A stretch of DNA of 64,000 nucleotides from Nakamurella flavida (GCF_030811475.1 NZ_JAUSQV010000001.1:3731001-3795000), one strand, 5' to 3'; positions 40,843 through 50,233 are shown, numbered from the stretch's first letter. Made by a program: numbers and translations. Notes: generated by a model from the letters alone, not told the origin.

Positions 40843-41807
40843 GCCACACCTCCGTCGGCGCCGATGTTGGCCCAGGCCACCGCGTCCTCGCGGCGGAAGA
40901 AGGAGCTGGTCACCGCGGTGTGCGCGCTGGTCACGGTGCGCTGCAGGGACGACAGCAGGTGGGCCCGGTCGTCCACGATCTCCCGGCCGGTCCGGTACTC
41001 CAGGCTCGTCCGGGTGCGTCCGACGATCCGCCGGGCCGAGGACGGGTCGCGCCGGGGGTCGCGGAACTGCCGCGCCCCGGCCGCCTCCAGCTCGGCCAGC
41101 GAGGTCTCCGCCGCGGTCAGCGCCCGCACCACCGAGCGGGGGAAGTAGCGGTCGAGCAGCACGAACTCGGTCGCACTGCGCTGGCCGATCGAGCCGCCCG
41201 CGTACCGGACGTAGGGCTCCCAGCCGCCGCACGCGCTGACCAGGGCCCGCCACGGCGGCACAGCCCCGGTCTCGGAGTCCGCGGCAGCCAGCAGCCGGAT
41301 CGTCATGTCCGCGCGTTCCAGGGAGCGGCCGACGACGAGGAAGTGCCAGCCCTCGTCGTGGCTCATCACCTCGTCGACCAGGCCGGCGGCGATGGCGCAG
41401 CGTTCGCCGACCCAGCGCAGGAACGTGTGCGGGCCCGAGCCCGCCGCCTCCCGGGTGCGCAGGCCGTGCCACGTCACGTTCAGGCACTCCCAGACGTTCA
41501 TCGGGATCGCGTCCCGCACGCCGCGGGCGTTCTCGCGGGCCGCGACCAGCGCCCCGGCGACCGAGGACGCACGCTCCCGGTCGAAGACCAGGGTGCGCAC
41601 CAGCTGACCGGCGTCGCCCGGGGTATCGCCGCCCTCACCGTCGACCAGACCCATCGAGTCGAGCAGGGACCGGATGACCTGGTTGTCGCCCTGCCAGGAC
41701 CCGGCGGGCAGCAGGTGCAGATAGGTGTCCAGGATGCGGGCCGTGCAGTCGGCCCGCTCCACGTGGCGGCCGAGCCAGTACAGCGACTCGGCGATCCGGC
41801 TCAGCAT
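40839..41807 (-). CDS. Alpha-E domain protein
   Basis: A 322-residue all-helical protein of the alpha-E (formerly DUF403) family. The N-terminus MLSRIAESLYWLGRHVERADCTARILD is diagnostic. It overlaps the ATP-grasp stop upstream by 7 bases and the transglutaminase start downstream by 4, so the three are made in fixed ratio. Its biochemical role is unknown; in related operons it accompanies the circularly permuted ATP-grasp enzyme. Confidence 0.92.
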   Translation of the reverse strand: MLSRIAESLYWLGRHVERADCTARILDTYLHLLPAGSWQGDNQVIRSLLDSMGLVDGEGGDTPGDAGQLVRTLVFDRERASSVAGALVAARENARGVRDAIPMNVWECLNVTWHGLRTREAAGSGPHTFLRWVGERCAIAAGLVDEVMSHDEGWHFLVVGRSLERADMTIRLLAAADSETGAVPPWRALVSACGGWEPYVRYAGGSIGQRSATEFVLLDRYFPRSVVRALTAAETSLAELEAAGARQFRDPRRDPSSARRIVGRTRTSLEYRTGREIVDDRAHLLSSLQRTVTSAHTAVTSSFFRREDAVAWANIGADGGVA

Positions 41808-43417
41808 GCGTCGGTCCCTCCTGCCGGTCCGGCCGGCTGTTGCTGCTGCTGCTGGCCCTGCTGGGTGCGCATGGCGTGCCCGTCGTCATCGGGGGTGACG
41901 GGCGGGTCGAACATGTCGGCGGTGATCGCCGGCATCATCACCGTCGCGTCCGCCGGGGCGGGGCGCACCGGTTCGGGCTCGGGCACCGGCCCGGCCAGCA
42001 CCCACGTGTCCTTGGACCCGCCGCCCTGCGAGGAGTTCACGATCAGCTCGCCCTCGGGCAACGCGACCCGGGTCAACCCGCCCGGCAGCACCCAGACCGC
42101 GTTGCCGTCGTTGACCGCGAACGGCCGGAGGTCGACGTGCCGGGGGCGCAGCCGGTCACCGATCAGCGTCGGCACGGTCGACAGCTGGATCTCGTTCTGG
42201 GCGATCCAGCCGCGCGGGTTGTCCAGGATGGTGGCCCGCGCCTTGCTCAGCGTGGCCCGGTCGGCCCGGGAACCGATGACGATGCCCTTGCCGCCGGAAC
42301 CGTCCACCGGCTTGAGCACCAGCTGGTGCAGGTGCTCGAGCGCGTACTCGCGGTGCTCGGGCTCCTCCATCCGGTACGTGTCCACGTTCGGCAGGATCGG
42401 GTCCTCGCCCAGGTAGTACCGGATGATGTCCGGCACGTAGGTGTAGATCAGCTTGTCGTCGGCGATGCCGTTGCCGACCGCGTTGGCGATCGTCAGGTTG
42501 CCGGCGCGGGCGGCGTTGACCAGCCCGGGGCTGCCCAGCAGCGAGTCCATCCGGAACTGCACCGGGTCCAGGAACTCGTCGTCGACCCGTCGGTAGATCA
42601 CGTGCACGGGCATCTCGCTGGCCGTGGTGCGCAGGTAGACGCGGTTGTTGCGGCAGATCAGGTCCCGGCCCTCGACGAGCTCCACACCCATCTCGCGGGC
42701 CAGCAGGGTGTGCTCGAAGTACGCGGAGTTGTAGACGCCCGGGGTCAGCACGACCACGGTCGGATCGGTGACGTTCCACGGCGCGACGGCCCGCAGGGCG
42801 GCCAGCAGCCGGCCTGGGTACTCCGACACCGGCCGGACGACCTGGTCGCCGCCGGCCTCGGTGAGCACCTGGGTGACCGCCTGCCGGTTCTCCAGGACGT
42901 AGGACACCCCGGACGGCACCCGGACGTTGTCCTCCAGCACCCGGAAGGTGCCGTGTTCGTCGCGGATGAGATCGACCCCGGAGATGACGATGCGGGCGCC
43001 GTCCTGGTGACCCATGCCGGCGACCTGCCGGTGGAAGTGCGGCGAGGTGGTGACCAACCGGCGCGGGATGACCCCGTCGGCGAAGATCCGGCCCTGTCCG
43101 TAGGCATCGGCCAGGAAGGCCTCCAGTGCGCGGACCCGTTGCGGCACACCGCGTTCGACGGTGACCCACTCCTGGGCGGTGACCACCCGCGGCACCAGGT
43201 CCAGCGGGAACGGTCGCTCGACGCCGCCGAGGGCGAAGGTGACGCCCTGGTCGAGGAACGCCCGGCCCATGATCTCCGCGCGGGCGGACAGGTCGGCCCC
43301 GTTGATCGTCCGCAGGACGGCGTGCACCTGCTCGTACGCGGGCCGGACCTCGCCCGGCCCGGAGAACATCTCGTCCCACGCCGCACCGGCGGGGTAGTCC
43401 TGGAACAGATCGGCCAT
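41801..43417 (-). CDS. Circularly permuted type-2 ATP-grasp protein
   Basis: A 538-residue enzyme of the circularly permuted ATP-grasp family, related to Rv2411c and to glutathionylspermidine-synthase-like ligases. Recognisable elements are FHRQVAGMGHQDGARIVISGVDLIRDEHG, VLEDNVRVPSGVSYVLENR, ANAVGNGIADDK and LKPVDGSGGKGIVIG, the ATP-binding loop. It probably forms an amide bond with ATP. The C-terminus has a QQGQQQQQQ run. ATG 43417 is selected because TACCGT lies 7 nt upstream (leaderless); MIPQ at 43453 is an alternative. Confidence 0.92.
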   Translation of the reverse strand: MADLFQDYPAGAAWDEMFSGPGEVRPAYEQVHAVLRTINGADLSARAEIMGRAFLDQGVTFALGGVERPFPLDLVPRVVTAQEWVTVERGVPQRVRALEAFLADAYGQGRIFADGVIPRRLVTTSPHFHRQVAGMGHQDGARIVISGVDLIRDEHGTFRVLEDNVRVPSGVSYVLENRQAVTQVLTEAGGDQVVRPVSEYPGRLLAALRAVAPWNVTDPTVVVLTPGVYNSAYFEHTLLAREMGVELVEGRDLICRNNRVYLRTTASEMPVHVIYRRVDDEFLDPVQFRMDSLLGSPGLVNAARAGNLTIANAVGNGIADDKLIYTYVPDIIRYYLGEDPILPNVDTYRMEEPEHREYALEHLHQLVLKPVDGSGGKGIVIGSRADRATLSKARATILDNPRGWIAQNEIQLSTVPTLIGDRLRPRHVDLRPFAVNDGNAVWVLPGGLTRVALPEGELIVNSSQGGGSKDTWVLAGPVPEPEPVRPAPADATVMMPAITADMFDPPVTPDDDGHAMRTQQGQQQQQQPAGPAGGTDAC

Positions 43418-43424
43418 GGGGGGG

Positions 43425-43430
43425 ACGGTA
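43425..43430 (-). promoter_or_regulatory. -10 box, leaderless promoter of ATP-grasp operon
   Basis: TACCGT on the minus strand, 7 nt before the ATG at 43417. Confidence 0.6.
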
Positions 43431-43584
43431 GGACCGGCGTGTTGCGGGATCATGTCGGGCCCCTTCGCTGCGGTTCGACGATCGGCTTCAGGTGCGGTGT
43501 CCGGCCCATGCTGTCCCATCCCGGGCGGGCGGGCGCGACGGGCCCCCTGTCCGGCGGGCGGTCCCACCCGTCACACTCACCGGA

Positions 43585-44547
43585 ATGAGCACAGAGGGCG
43601 GTACCAAGGCCATCGTCGCGGCGATGGCGGCGAACCTGGGGATCGCGATCACCAAGTTCGTCGCGTTCCTGATCTCGGGGTCCAGTTCCATGCTGGCCGA
43701 GTCGGTGCACTCGCTGGCCGACTCCGGGAACCAGGTGCTGCTGCTGGTCGGTGGGAAACGGTCGAAGCGGGCGGCCACCCCGGACCATCCGTTCGGCTTC
43801 GGGCGGGAGCGGTACGTCTACGCGTTCATGGTCGCGATCATCCTGTTCACCGTCGGCGGGATGTTCTCCATCTACGAAGGTGTGCACAAGGTCCAGCACC
43901 CCGAGGCCATCGAGGTGCCCTGGCTGCCCATCGCCGTCCTGCTCGTGGCCATCGGGCTGGAGTCGTTCTCGCTGCGCACCGCGCTGAAGGAATCGGCGAC
44001 GCAGCGCACCGGCATCTCGGTGCTGCAGTTCGTCCGCCGGTCCAAGTCCCCCGAGCTGCCCGTCGTGCTGCTCGAGGACATCGCCGCGCTCATCGGCCTG
44101 GTGCTGGCCCTGGTCGGTGTCAGCCTGTCGGTGATCACCGGCGACGGCATCTGGGACGGCATCGGGACCGTGGCCATCGGCATCCTGCTCATCGTGGTGG
44201 CGATCGTGCTGGGCATCGAGGTGAAGAGTCTGCTCATCGGCGAGGGCGCCACCCCGCAGGACGCCGAGCGCATCCGCGCCGCGGCCGAGAGCGGCCACGA
44301 GGTCGAGCGGATCCTGCACATGAAGACGCTGTACCTGGGCCCCGACGAGATGCTGGTCGCCATGAAGGTCGCCGTCACCCCGACGGACTCCGCCGCCGAG
44401 GTCGCCGCGGCGATCAACGCCGTGGAGAGCCGTGTCCGGGCCGCCGTGCCGGCCGCCCGGGTGCTGTACATCGAGCCGGACATCGACGCCGGCCCGGCCG
44501 GGAACGGCGCGGGTCCCGGCTCCGCCGCGGTCGACGCGCCCCACTGA
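43585..44547 (+). CDS. Cation diffusion facilitator (CDF) family transporter
   Basis: A 320-residue membrane exporter of divalent metals such as zinc, iron or manganese, driven by protons. Six helices; helix 2 carries SSSMLAESVHSLADSGNQ with the metal-site Asp, and helix 5 carries LLEDIAALIGLVLALVG with its Glu/Asp pair. The HPFGFGRERYVYAF motif between helices 2 and 3 is typical. The cytoplasmic domain (about 245-305) follows. Metal specificity is not determinable. CACACT 7 nt before the ATG may be a weak leaderless -10. Confidence 0.92.
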   Translation: MSTEGGTKAIVAAMAANLGIAITKFVAFLISGSSSMLAESVHSLADSGNQVLLLVGGKRSKRAATPDHPFGFGRERYVYAFMVAIILFTVGGMFSIYEGVHKVQHPEAIEVPWLPIAVLLVAIGLESFSLRTALKESATQRTGISVLQFVRRSKSPELPVVLLEDIAALIGLVLALVGVSLSVITGDGIWDGIGTVAIGILLIVVAIVLGIEVKSLLIGEGATPQDAERIRAAAESGHEVERILHMKTLYLGPDEMLVAMKVAVTPTDSAAEVAAAINAVESRVRAAVPAARVLYIEPDIDAGPAGNGAGPGSAAVDAPH

Positions 44548-44677
44548 CCGCACTCCCCGGCCGCAGTCGGTCGGCCGGCGGGCGGGGCGCCTGCGGGCGT
44601 AATCCCACCGCGGCGGACAGGATGGACGGCAGGACGGGCGCACGACGGCGGCCCGGGCAGGACGACAGGGAGCAACC

Positions 44678-45397
44678 ATGGCGAAGTCCACCGGCAAGGC
44701 CGCAGCGAAGTCGAGCACCAAGGCGGGCAGGAAGGCCGACGACGAGCTGACAGCGGGGACGAAGGCCGGCAGCAAGAAGGCCGGCGCGAAGAAGGCCTCC
44801 GCCAAGAAGGCCCCGGCGAAGAAGGCGGACAGCAAGAAGGCCGACGCGAAGAAGGCCCCCGCCAAGAAGGCGGACACCCAGAAGGCCGACAGCAAGAAGG
44901 CGGACACCAAGAAGGCCGCCAGCAAGAAGGCCGCCAGCAAGAAGGCCGCCAGCAAGAAGGCCGCCAGCAAGAAGGCCGCCGGCCCGAAGGCGAAGCCCAC
45001 GAAGAACACCCCGGAGATCCCCAGCACGCTGGAGCGCTCGCCCGACCCGAAGGCCGCACGCACCTTCGTGGAGACGCACGACTCGGCGGTCGAGCAGTAC
45101 GGGAAGGGCGAGCGGGCGACTCGCACGGCCCTGGCCGCGGTCAAGCACAGCTACGAGAAGGTCGGCGACCACTGGGAGCCCAAGGACGAGAAGGGCCCGT
45201 CCGACTCGCAGGCGGCCTCGCCCCGCGGGCGTTCCGGTACCTCCGCCGGCGGCGTCGACACCAGCGCCACCCGCGCGCACCTGTACCTGCTCGCCCAGCG
45301 CCTGGACATCGCGGGCCGCTCCCGGATGAGCAAGGACCAGCTCATCGAGGCCCTGCAGAAGGCGAACGACGCGGCCAGCGCGAAGGCTCGGCGGTAG
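44678..45397 (+). CDS. Histone H1-like tail fused to ChaB and Rho_N domains
   Basis: A 239-residue protein with three parts. Residues 1-110 are Lys/Ala-rich with 4-5-residue AKK/SKK repeats like the C-tail of histone H1 and of mycobacterial HupB, suited to DNA or RNA binding. Residues 113-170 match ChaB (STLERSPDPKAARTFVETHDSAVEQYG...TALAAVKHSYEK). Residues 199-230 match the Rho N-terminal/SAP-like helical element (AHLYLLAQRLDIAGRSRMSKDQLIEAL). It is likely a nucleoid- or RNA-associated protein; the role of ChaB here is unknown. ATG 44678 has CAGGGAG upstream. Confidence 0.82.
   Translation: MAKSTGKAAAKSSTKAGRKADDELTAGTKAGSKKAGAKKASAKKAPAKKADSKKADAKKAPAKKADTQKADSKKADTKKAASKKAASKKAASKKAASKKAAGPKAKPTKNTPEIPSTLERSPDPKAARTFVETHDSAVEQYGKGERATRTALAAVKHSYEKVGDHWEPKDEKGPSDSQAASPRGRSGTSAGGVDTSATRAHLYLLAQRLDIAGRSRMSKDQLIEALQKANDAASAKARR
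44909..44980 (+). repeat. 15-bp tandem repeat (KKAAS units)
   Basis: Four identical 15-base units AAGAAGGCCGCCAGC and a fifth lacking its last codon, inside the histone-like tail. Identity at third codon positions suggests recent expansion. Confidence 0.9.
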
Positions 45398-45408
45398 GCG
45401 GGACCGGG

Positions 45409-46263
45409 GTGGTGGGTGTTCTCTCCGGTGGCGGTGCGGACGTCCGCATCGGACTGTCCGGATGGACCTACCCGCACTGGCGGAAGGCGTTCTACCCGGC
45501 GGGACTGGCTCAGCGGCGCGAGCTGGAGTTCGCCTCCCGGGCGTTCTCCACCCTGGAGATCAACGGGTCGTTCTACTCCCTGCAGCGCCCGTCGAGCTAC
45601 CGCGCCTGGCGGGACGCCACTCCTGGTGACTTCCTGTTCGCGGTCAAGGGTGGCCGGTTCATCACCCACCAGAAGAAGCTGGCGAACGTCGATCAGCCGT
45701 TGGCCACCTTCTTCGCCTCGGGACTGCTCGATCTGGGGGAGCGGCTCGGCCCGATCCTGTGGCAGTTGCCACCCGGTCTGGCCTACCACCCGGAGCGGAT
45801 GGCCGCGTTCTTCGCCCGGCTGCCGATGACCACCGACGACGCGGCCCGGCTGGCCGCCGGGTACGAGCCACGGCTGTTCGAACGGTGGTCCCAGGAGCCG
45901 GTGGTCCGGGCGGCGGTCCCGGGCGCGATCCAGCACGCCGTCGAGGTCAGGCACCCCAGCTTCGCCACCGGGGAGTTCGCCGCCCAGTGCCGCGAATCCG
46001 GCATCGCGCTGGTCGTCGCGGACACCGCGGGACGCTTCCCCTGGGTGGACGAGGTCACTGCCGACCTGGTCTACGTCCGCCTGCACGGCGACGCCGAGCT
46101 CTACCTGTCGCAGTACAGCGACCAGGGTCTGGACCGGTGGGCCGACCGCATCCGGGGGTGGGCCCGGACCCCGGGGGTGCGACGGGTCTGCGTCTACTTC
46201 GACAACGACGGGTACGCCCACGCCCCGCAGGACGCCGCCCGATTGGTGCAGCGGCTCGGCTGA
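45409..46263 (+). CDS. DUF72 family protein
   Basis: A 284-residue TIM-barrel-like protein of the DUF72 (YecE) family, function unknown. Typical sequence elements are IGLSGWTYPHWRKAFYPAGL near 14-33, LEINGSFYSLQ near 49-59, FAVKGGRFITHQKKL, and a C-terminal YVRLHGDAELYLSQYS with VYFDNDGYAHAPQDA. It follows the histone-tail gene by 11 bases and may be co-transcribed. The start GTG 45409 could also be GTG 45412. Confidence 0.9.
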   Translation: MVGVLSGGGADVRIGLSGWTYPHWRKAFYPAGLAQRRELEFASRAFSTLEINGSFYSLQRPSSYRAWRDATPGDFLFAVKGGRFITHQKKLANVDQPLATFFASGLLDLGERLGPILWQLPPGLAYHPERMAAFFARLPMTTDDAARLAAGYEPRLFERWSQEPVVRAAVPGAIQHAVEVRHPSFATGEFAAQCRESGIALVVADTAGRFPWVDEVTADLVYVRLHGDAELYLSQYSDQGLDRWADRIRGWARTPGVRRVCVYFDNDGYAHAPQDAARLVQRLG

Positions 46264-46277
46264 GCCGGACACAGAAC

Positions 46278-46305
46278 GGGCCCCCGCCGTGAACGGCAGG
46301 GGCCC
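46278..46305. terminator. Bidirectional terminator between DUF72 gene and sodA
   Basis: GGGCCCCCGCCG / CGGCAGGGGCCC stem with one C-A mismatch and a TGAA loop. Confidence 0.75.
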
Positions 46306-46323
46306 GGAGTGCTGGTGCAGGAC

Positions 46324-46947
46324 CTACAGGACGATCAGCCCGGCGGTCTTCGCCTTGGCGGCGTCGAAGCGCGCGGCGGCGTCCGCCCAGTTGACGACGT
46401 TCCACCAGGCGGCGATGTAGTCCGGCTTCACGTTCTTGTACTGCAGGTAGAACGCGTGCTCCCACATGTCGACCAGGGCGATCGGCACCTGCGCGGCCGG
46501 CAGGTTCCCCTGCTGGTCGTACAGCTGGAAGATGTTCAGCCGCTGGCCGAGGGTGTCCCAGGCCAGGATGGACCAGCCGGAGCCCTGGATGGTGCTGGCG
46601 CTGGCGGTGAACTGGGCCTTGAAGCCGTCGAACGAGCCGAAGAACTCGTCGATGGCCGCGGCCAGCTCGCCGACCGGCTTGTCGCCGCCGTCCGGGGACA
46701 GGTTCGGCCAGAAGATCGAGTGGTTGATGTGCCCACCCAGGTTGAACGCCAGGCTCTTCTCCAGGCCGCCGACGGCCCCGAAGGAGCTCTTGTCGCGGGC
46801 CTCGGCGAGCTGGTCGATGGTGTCGTTCGCGCCCTTGACGTACGTGGCGTGGTGCTTGTCGTGGTGCAGCTGCATGATCTCGCCGGAGATGTGCGGCTCG
46901 AGCGCGCTGTAGTCGTACGGGAGTTCGGGAAGGGTGTACTGGGCCAT
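46324..46947 (-). CDS. sodA: Superoxide dismutase (Mn/Fe)
   Basis: A 207-residue enzyme dismutating superoxide. Metal ligands are His28 (MQLHHDKHH), His76 ([10 protein letters not shown]), Asp160 and His164 ([21 protein letters not shown]). The length fits the mycobacterial type, which is often exported without a signal peptide. ATG 46947 has GAGGAGG upstream; a minus-strand TATATG at 47024-47029 is a plausible -10 about 75 bases upstream. Metal choice between Mn and Fe cannot be read with certainty. Confidence 0.96.
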   Translation of the reverse strand: MAQYTLPELPYDYSALEPHISGEIMQLHHDKHHATYVKGANDTIDQLAEARDKSSFGAVGGLEKSLAFNLGGHINHSIFWPNLSPDGGDKPVGELAAAIDEFFGSFDGFKAQFTASASTIQGSGWSILAWDTLGQRLNIFQLYDQQGNLPAAQVPIALVDMWEHAFYLQYKNVKPDYIAAWWNVVNWADAAARFDAAKAKTAGLIVL

Positions 46948-47096
46948 GGGGCCTCCTCGCGATTGCGGGTGTGCGGTGCGCGGATGTGCGCTGCGATGGC
47001 GCCGCATCGCAGCCGGTTCCGACCATATACCCGCCCCCGATCGGGCCCCCGGGGCGGTCCGGGGCAGCGGCGCGAGCCGGCCGGGGTCGTGTGGGC

Positions 47097-48845
47097 TCAG
47101 CCCCAGGACGGCAGCCAGGTCCGCATCTGCAGGCCGTCGGGGGTGATCGGCACGCCGTTGAGGATGGGCCAGAGGTAGGCGAAGTTGGCCACCACCAGAC
47201 CCACGTAGATCGCCACGATCGTGACGGCCAGGTAGCGCCGTTCCACCCCCACCCGGGAGCGGCCGAGGATGTCGCCGAGCACCAGGGTGATGCCGATGAT
47301 CAGGAACGGGGCCAGTGGGGTGGCGTAGAAGAAGTACATCTGGCGGTCCAGGTTGGTGAACCAGGGCAGGTAGCCCGCGCCGTACCCGACGAGGACGGCG
47401 GCGTAGCGCCAGTCCAGCCGGCCGATCGCCTTCCACAACGCCCAGCCCGCCACGAACAGCGAGATCCACCACAGGGCGGGGGTGCCGATGAGCAGGATGC
47501 GCTGCACGCAGTCGGTCCGCCCGTCCCCGCAGCCCGTGCCGGCGCCGGGGGAGTAGTAGTTCACCGGCCGGGTGCCGAGCGGCCACGTCCAGGGCTTGGA
47601 CTCCCACGGGTGGCGCTTGGCCGGGTCGGTGGGGGTGAGCAGATGGGAGTGGAAGTCGAGCATCTTCCACGTCCACTGCCACAGGGCGTTGTCCCAGAAC
47701 GAGCCCAGCTGGTAGAGCAGACCGGACTTCCAGTCCGACCGGAACTCCGGGGTGGCGACCAGGGTGCTGCGGGGCCAGGCGTTCGCCGAGGCGAACCAGG
47801 CCCACCAGGTCGCGACGTACGTCGCCACCGGGATGACGGCCAGCGACCAGAGGGACGGCACGAGATCCCGGCGGACCACGGCCTGCACGGGGCGGGTCAC
47901 GCCGGAATCGCGACGGGCGGTGATGTCCCAGACGACGACCATGACCCCGAACGCCGCCACCCAGTACACGCCGGACCACTTGATGGCGATGGCCAGCCCG
48001 AGCAGCACCCCCGCGGCGAACCGCCACCAGCGCGCGCCCAGGACGACCCCGAACCGACCCGGCTCGCCGTCGTCCCGGACGGAGGCGGCGAGGCGGGCCC
48101 GGACCTGGTCGCGGTCGGCGATGACACAGCTGAATGCGGCGAGCACGAAGACGGTCTGCAGGATGTCCAGCAGGGCCGAGCGGGACTGCACGTGGCTCAC
48201 GCCGTCGCAGATGATCAGCACGCCGGCGATGCCGCCGAGCAGGGTGGAGCGGGTCATCCGGCGGACCACCCGCACCATCACCAGCACGCAGATGATGCCG
48301 GCGACCGCCGGGGCCAGCCGCCAGCCGGTCGGGGTGTACCCGGCCACCAGCTCGCCGAGCGCGATGATCTGCTTGCCCAGCGGTGGGTGGACGACCACGC
48401 CGAACGCCTGGTTGTCCTCGACGCCGCCGTTGCGGATCACCTCGGCGGCCTGCAGCGCGTAGTACTTCTCGTCGAAGAGCGGGGTGCCGCCGTCGGTGCG
48501 CAGGCCGATGTCCCACAGCCGGACGACCGCGGCCACCAGGGTCAGGGTCAGGGTGACGACCCAGCCGCGGACCCGGTCGGTGGGCGGCGGCGGCAGGGTG
48601 GGGCGCCCGGTGCGCACGGGAGCGGTCAGCGCCGGCGTGCCACCGATCGGCATCACCGACGTCGCCGGGTCGGGACGGGCCAGGGCCGGGTCCCGGTCGT
48701 CGGTGTCGGGCAGGGATGCGACGGCGGGGATCCGACGCCACCACGGTGCCGGTGCGGCGAGCGGTCCGTCCGCATCCGTCCCGGCATCGCCACCGACCGC
48801 CTGCTGCGCGGTCGGGCCGGGGCCGACGGTGGGGGGAGCGGACAT
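47097..48845 (-). CDS. pmt: Protein O-mannosyltransferase
   Basis: A 582-residue polytopic membrane enzyme transferring mannose from polyprenyl-phosphate-mannose to Ser/Thr of secreted proteins, coupled to Sec export. The first extracytoplasmic loop has the catalytic acidic pair in [16 protein letters not shown], then [16 protein letters not shown]; about ten helices follow, with the family motif KWSGVYW and [14 protein letters not shown]. It equals Rv1002c and is divergent from rsmI as in mycobacteria. The ATG lies 7 nt after a TACGAT, so it is leaderless. The Thr/Ser-rich lipoproteins in this window are possible substrates. Confidence 0.94.
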   Translation of the reverse strand: MSAPPTVGPGPTAQQAVGGDAGTDADGPLAAPAPWWRRIPAVASLPDTDDRDPALARPDPATSVMPIGGTPALTAPVRTGRPTLPPPPTDRVRGWVVTLTLTLVAAVVRLWDIGLRTDGGTPLFDEKYYALQAAEVIRNGGVEDNQAFGVVVHPPLGKQIIALGELVAGYTPTGWRLAPAVAGIICVLVMVRVVRRMTRSTLLGGIAGVLIICDGVSHVQSRSALLDILQTVFVLAAFSCVIADRDQVRARLAASVRDDGEPGRFGVVLGARWWRFAAGVLLGLAIAIKWSGVYWVAAFGVMVVVWDITARRDSGVTRPVQAVVRRDLVPSLWSLAVIPVATYVATWWAWFASANAWPRSTLVATPEFRSDWKSGLLYQLGSFWDNALWQWTWKMLDFHSHLLTPTDPAKRHPWESKPWTWPLGTRPVNYYSPGAGTGCGDGRTDCVQRILLIGTPALWWISLFVAGWALWKAIGRLDWRYAAVLVGYGAGYLPWFTNLDRQMYFFYATPLAPFLIIGITLVLGDILGRSRVGVERRYLAVTIVAIYVGLVVANFAYLWPILNGVPITPDGLQMRTWLPSWG

Positions 48846-48852
48846 GCCGACG

Positions 48853-48858
48853 ATCGTA
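48853..48858 (-). promoter_or_regulatory. -10 box, leaderless promoter of pmt
   Basis: TACGAT on the minus strand, 7 nt before the ATG at 48845. Shares two base pairs with the rsmI -10 box on the other strand. Confidence 0.65.
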
Positions 48859-48862
48859 AGGT
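48857..48862 (+). promoter_or_regulatory. -10 box, leaderless promoter of rsmI
   Basis: TAAGGT ending 7 nt before the GTG at 48870. Overlaps the pmt -10 box by positions 48857-48858. Confidence 0.65.
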
Positions 48863-48869
48863 GACCCTG

Positions 48870-49757
48870 GTGAGCACCTCGTTCCCGACCGGCCGTCTCG
48901 TGCTCGCCGGCACCCCGCTGGGTCGGGTGAGCGACGCCTCGCCGGGTCTGGGGGACGCCCTGGCCACCGCCGACGTCATCGCCGCCGAGGACACCCGCCG
49001 CCTGCACCGGCTCACCACCGATCTGGGCATCCACCCCACCGGGTCGGTCGTGTCGTACTACGAGTCGGTCGAGCAGTCGCGCATCCCCCGGTTGCTGGAG
49101 CGGATGCGGGAGGGTGCGACGGTCGTGCTCGTCACCGACGCGGGGATGCCGTCGGTGTCCGATCCCGGGTACCGGCTGGTGGCCGCGGCCGCGGAGGCCG
49201 GCATCGACATCACCTCGGTGCCGGGGCCGTCCGCGGTGATCACCGCGCTGGCCCTGTCCGGGCTGCCGTCCGACCGGTTCTGCTTCGAGGGGTTCCCGCC
49301 GCGCAAACCCGGGGAGCGGGCCCGGGCCTTCACCCAGCTGGCCACCGAGACCCGGACGATGGTGTTCTTCGAGTCGGTGCACCGACTCGGCGAGTGCCTG
49401 CAGGCCATGGCCGAGGCGTTCGGTGCCGACCGCCCCGCCGCCCTGTGCCGGGAGCTGACCAAGACCTACGAGGAGGTCCGCCGCGGCACGCTGGCCGAGC
49501 TCGTCGCCGGGGCCGAGACGGTCCGCGGTGAGGTCACCCTGGTCGTGGCCGGCGCACCGGCCGGGACCGTGGCCGTGGACGAGTCCGACCTGGCCGCGGC
49601 CGTGGCCGAGCTCGTCGCCGCCGGGGCCAGCCGCCGGGACGCCGTCGACGTGGTCGCCGGTCGCGTCGGCCTGCCCCGCCGCACCGTCTACGCCGCGGCC
49701 ACCCGCCCCGCACCACCCACCGCCACCGATCCACGCAGCACCCGGAGGACCCGATGA
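48870..49757 (+). CDS. rsmI: 16S rRNA (cytidine-1402-2'-O)-methyltransferase RsmI
   Basis: A 295-residue SAM-dependent methyltransferase modifying C1402 in the decoding centre. N-terminal [19 protein letters not shown] is followed by [35 protein letters not shown] and [30 protein letters not shown], all family signatures. The conserved position next to pmt matches Rv1003. GTG 48870 is chosen from the -10 spacing; GTG 48861 is possible. Its stop overlaps the next start. Confidence 0.95.
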   Translation: MSTSFPTGRLVLAGTPLGRVSDASPGLGDALATADVIAAEDTRRLHRLTTDLGIHPTGSVVSYYESVEQSRIPRLLERMREGATVVLVTDAGMPSVSDPGYRLVAAAAEAGIDITSVPGPSAVITALALSGLPSDRFCFEGFPPRKPGERARAFTQLATETRTMVFFESVHRLGECLQAMAEAFGADRPAALCRELTKTYEEVRRGTLAELVAGAETVRGEVTLVVAGAPAGTVAVDESDLAAAVAELVAAGASRRDAVDVVAGRVGLPRRTVYAAATRPAPPTATDPRSTRRTR

Positions 49758-50233
49758 CCGACAGCACGCCCACCCTCAAGGCCCGCCTGCGGACCGATCT
49801 GACCGCGTCGATGAAGGCGCGCGACGCCCTGACCACCGGCACCCTGCGGATGGCACTGGCCGCGGTCGGCGTGGCCGAGGTCGCGGGCGACACCGCCCGT
49901 GAGCTGTCCGACGCCGAGGTGCTGGCCGTCCTCGGCAAGGAGGTGCGCAAGCGCAAGGAGGCGGCCGACGCCTTCGCCGGGGCCGGCCGCGCCGAGCTGG
50001 CCGACAAGGAACGGGCCGAGTCCGCCGTGCTCACCGCCTACCTGCCCGCCCAGCTCGATGACGAGGAACTGGCCGGCTGGGTCGCCGAGGCGGTCGAGCA
50101 GGTCGCGCAGGACACCGGCGCCCCGGTCACCCCGCGGCAGATGGGTGTGGTGGTCAAGGCCGTCCAGGCCCGGGCCGCAGGACGCGCCGAGGGCGGCCGG
50201 ATCGCCGCGGCGGTGCGCGCGGCCCTGGCCTGA
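49754..50233 (+). CDS. GatB/YqeY domain protein
   Basis: A 159-residue helical protein of the GatB/YqeY family. It resembles the C-terminal tRNA-binding tail of aspartyl/glutamyl amidotransferase subunit B: LKARLRTDLTASMKARDALTTGTLRMALAAV, then LTAYLPAQLDDEEL and GVVVKAVQARAAGRAEGGRIAAAV. Coupled to rsmI by an ATGA overlap with GGAGGACCC in the end of rsmI as its ribosome site. Function of stand-alone YqeY is unknown. Confidence 0.92.
   Translation: MTDSTPTLKARLRTDLTASMKARDALTTGTLRMALAAVGVAEVAGDTARELSDAEVLAVLGKEVRKRKEAADAFAGAGRAELADKERAESAVLTAYLPAQLDDEELAGWVAEAVEQVAQDTGAPVTPRQMGVVVKAVQARAAGRAEGGRIAAAVRAALA

Noticed and set aside
38275-41148. 957-residue plus-strand open frame opposite the acyl-CoA synthetase and transglutaminase genes
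   Set aside because: Shadow frame; the minus-strand proteins have intact active sites and ribosome sites.
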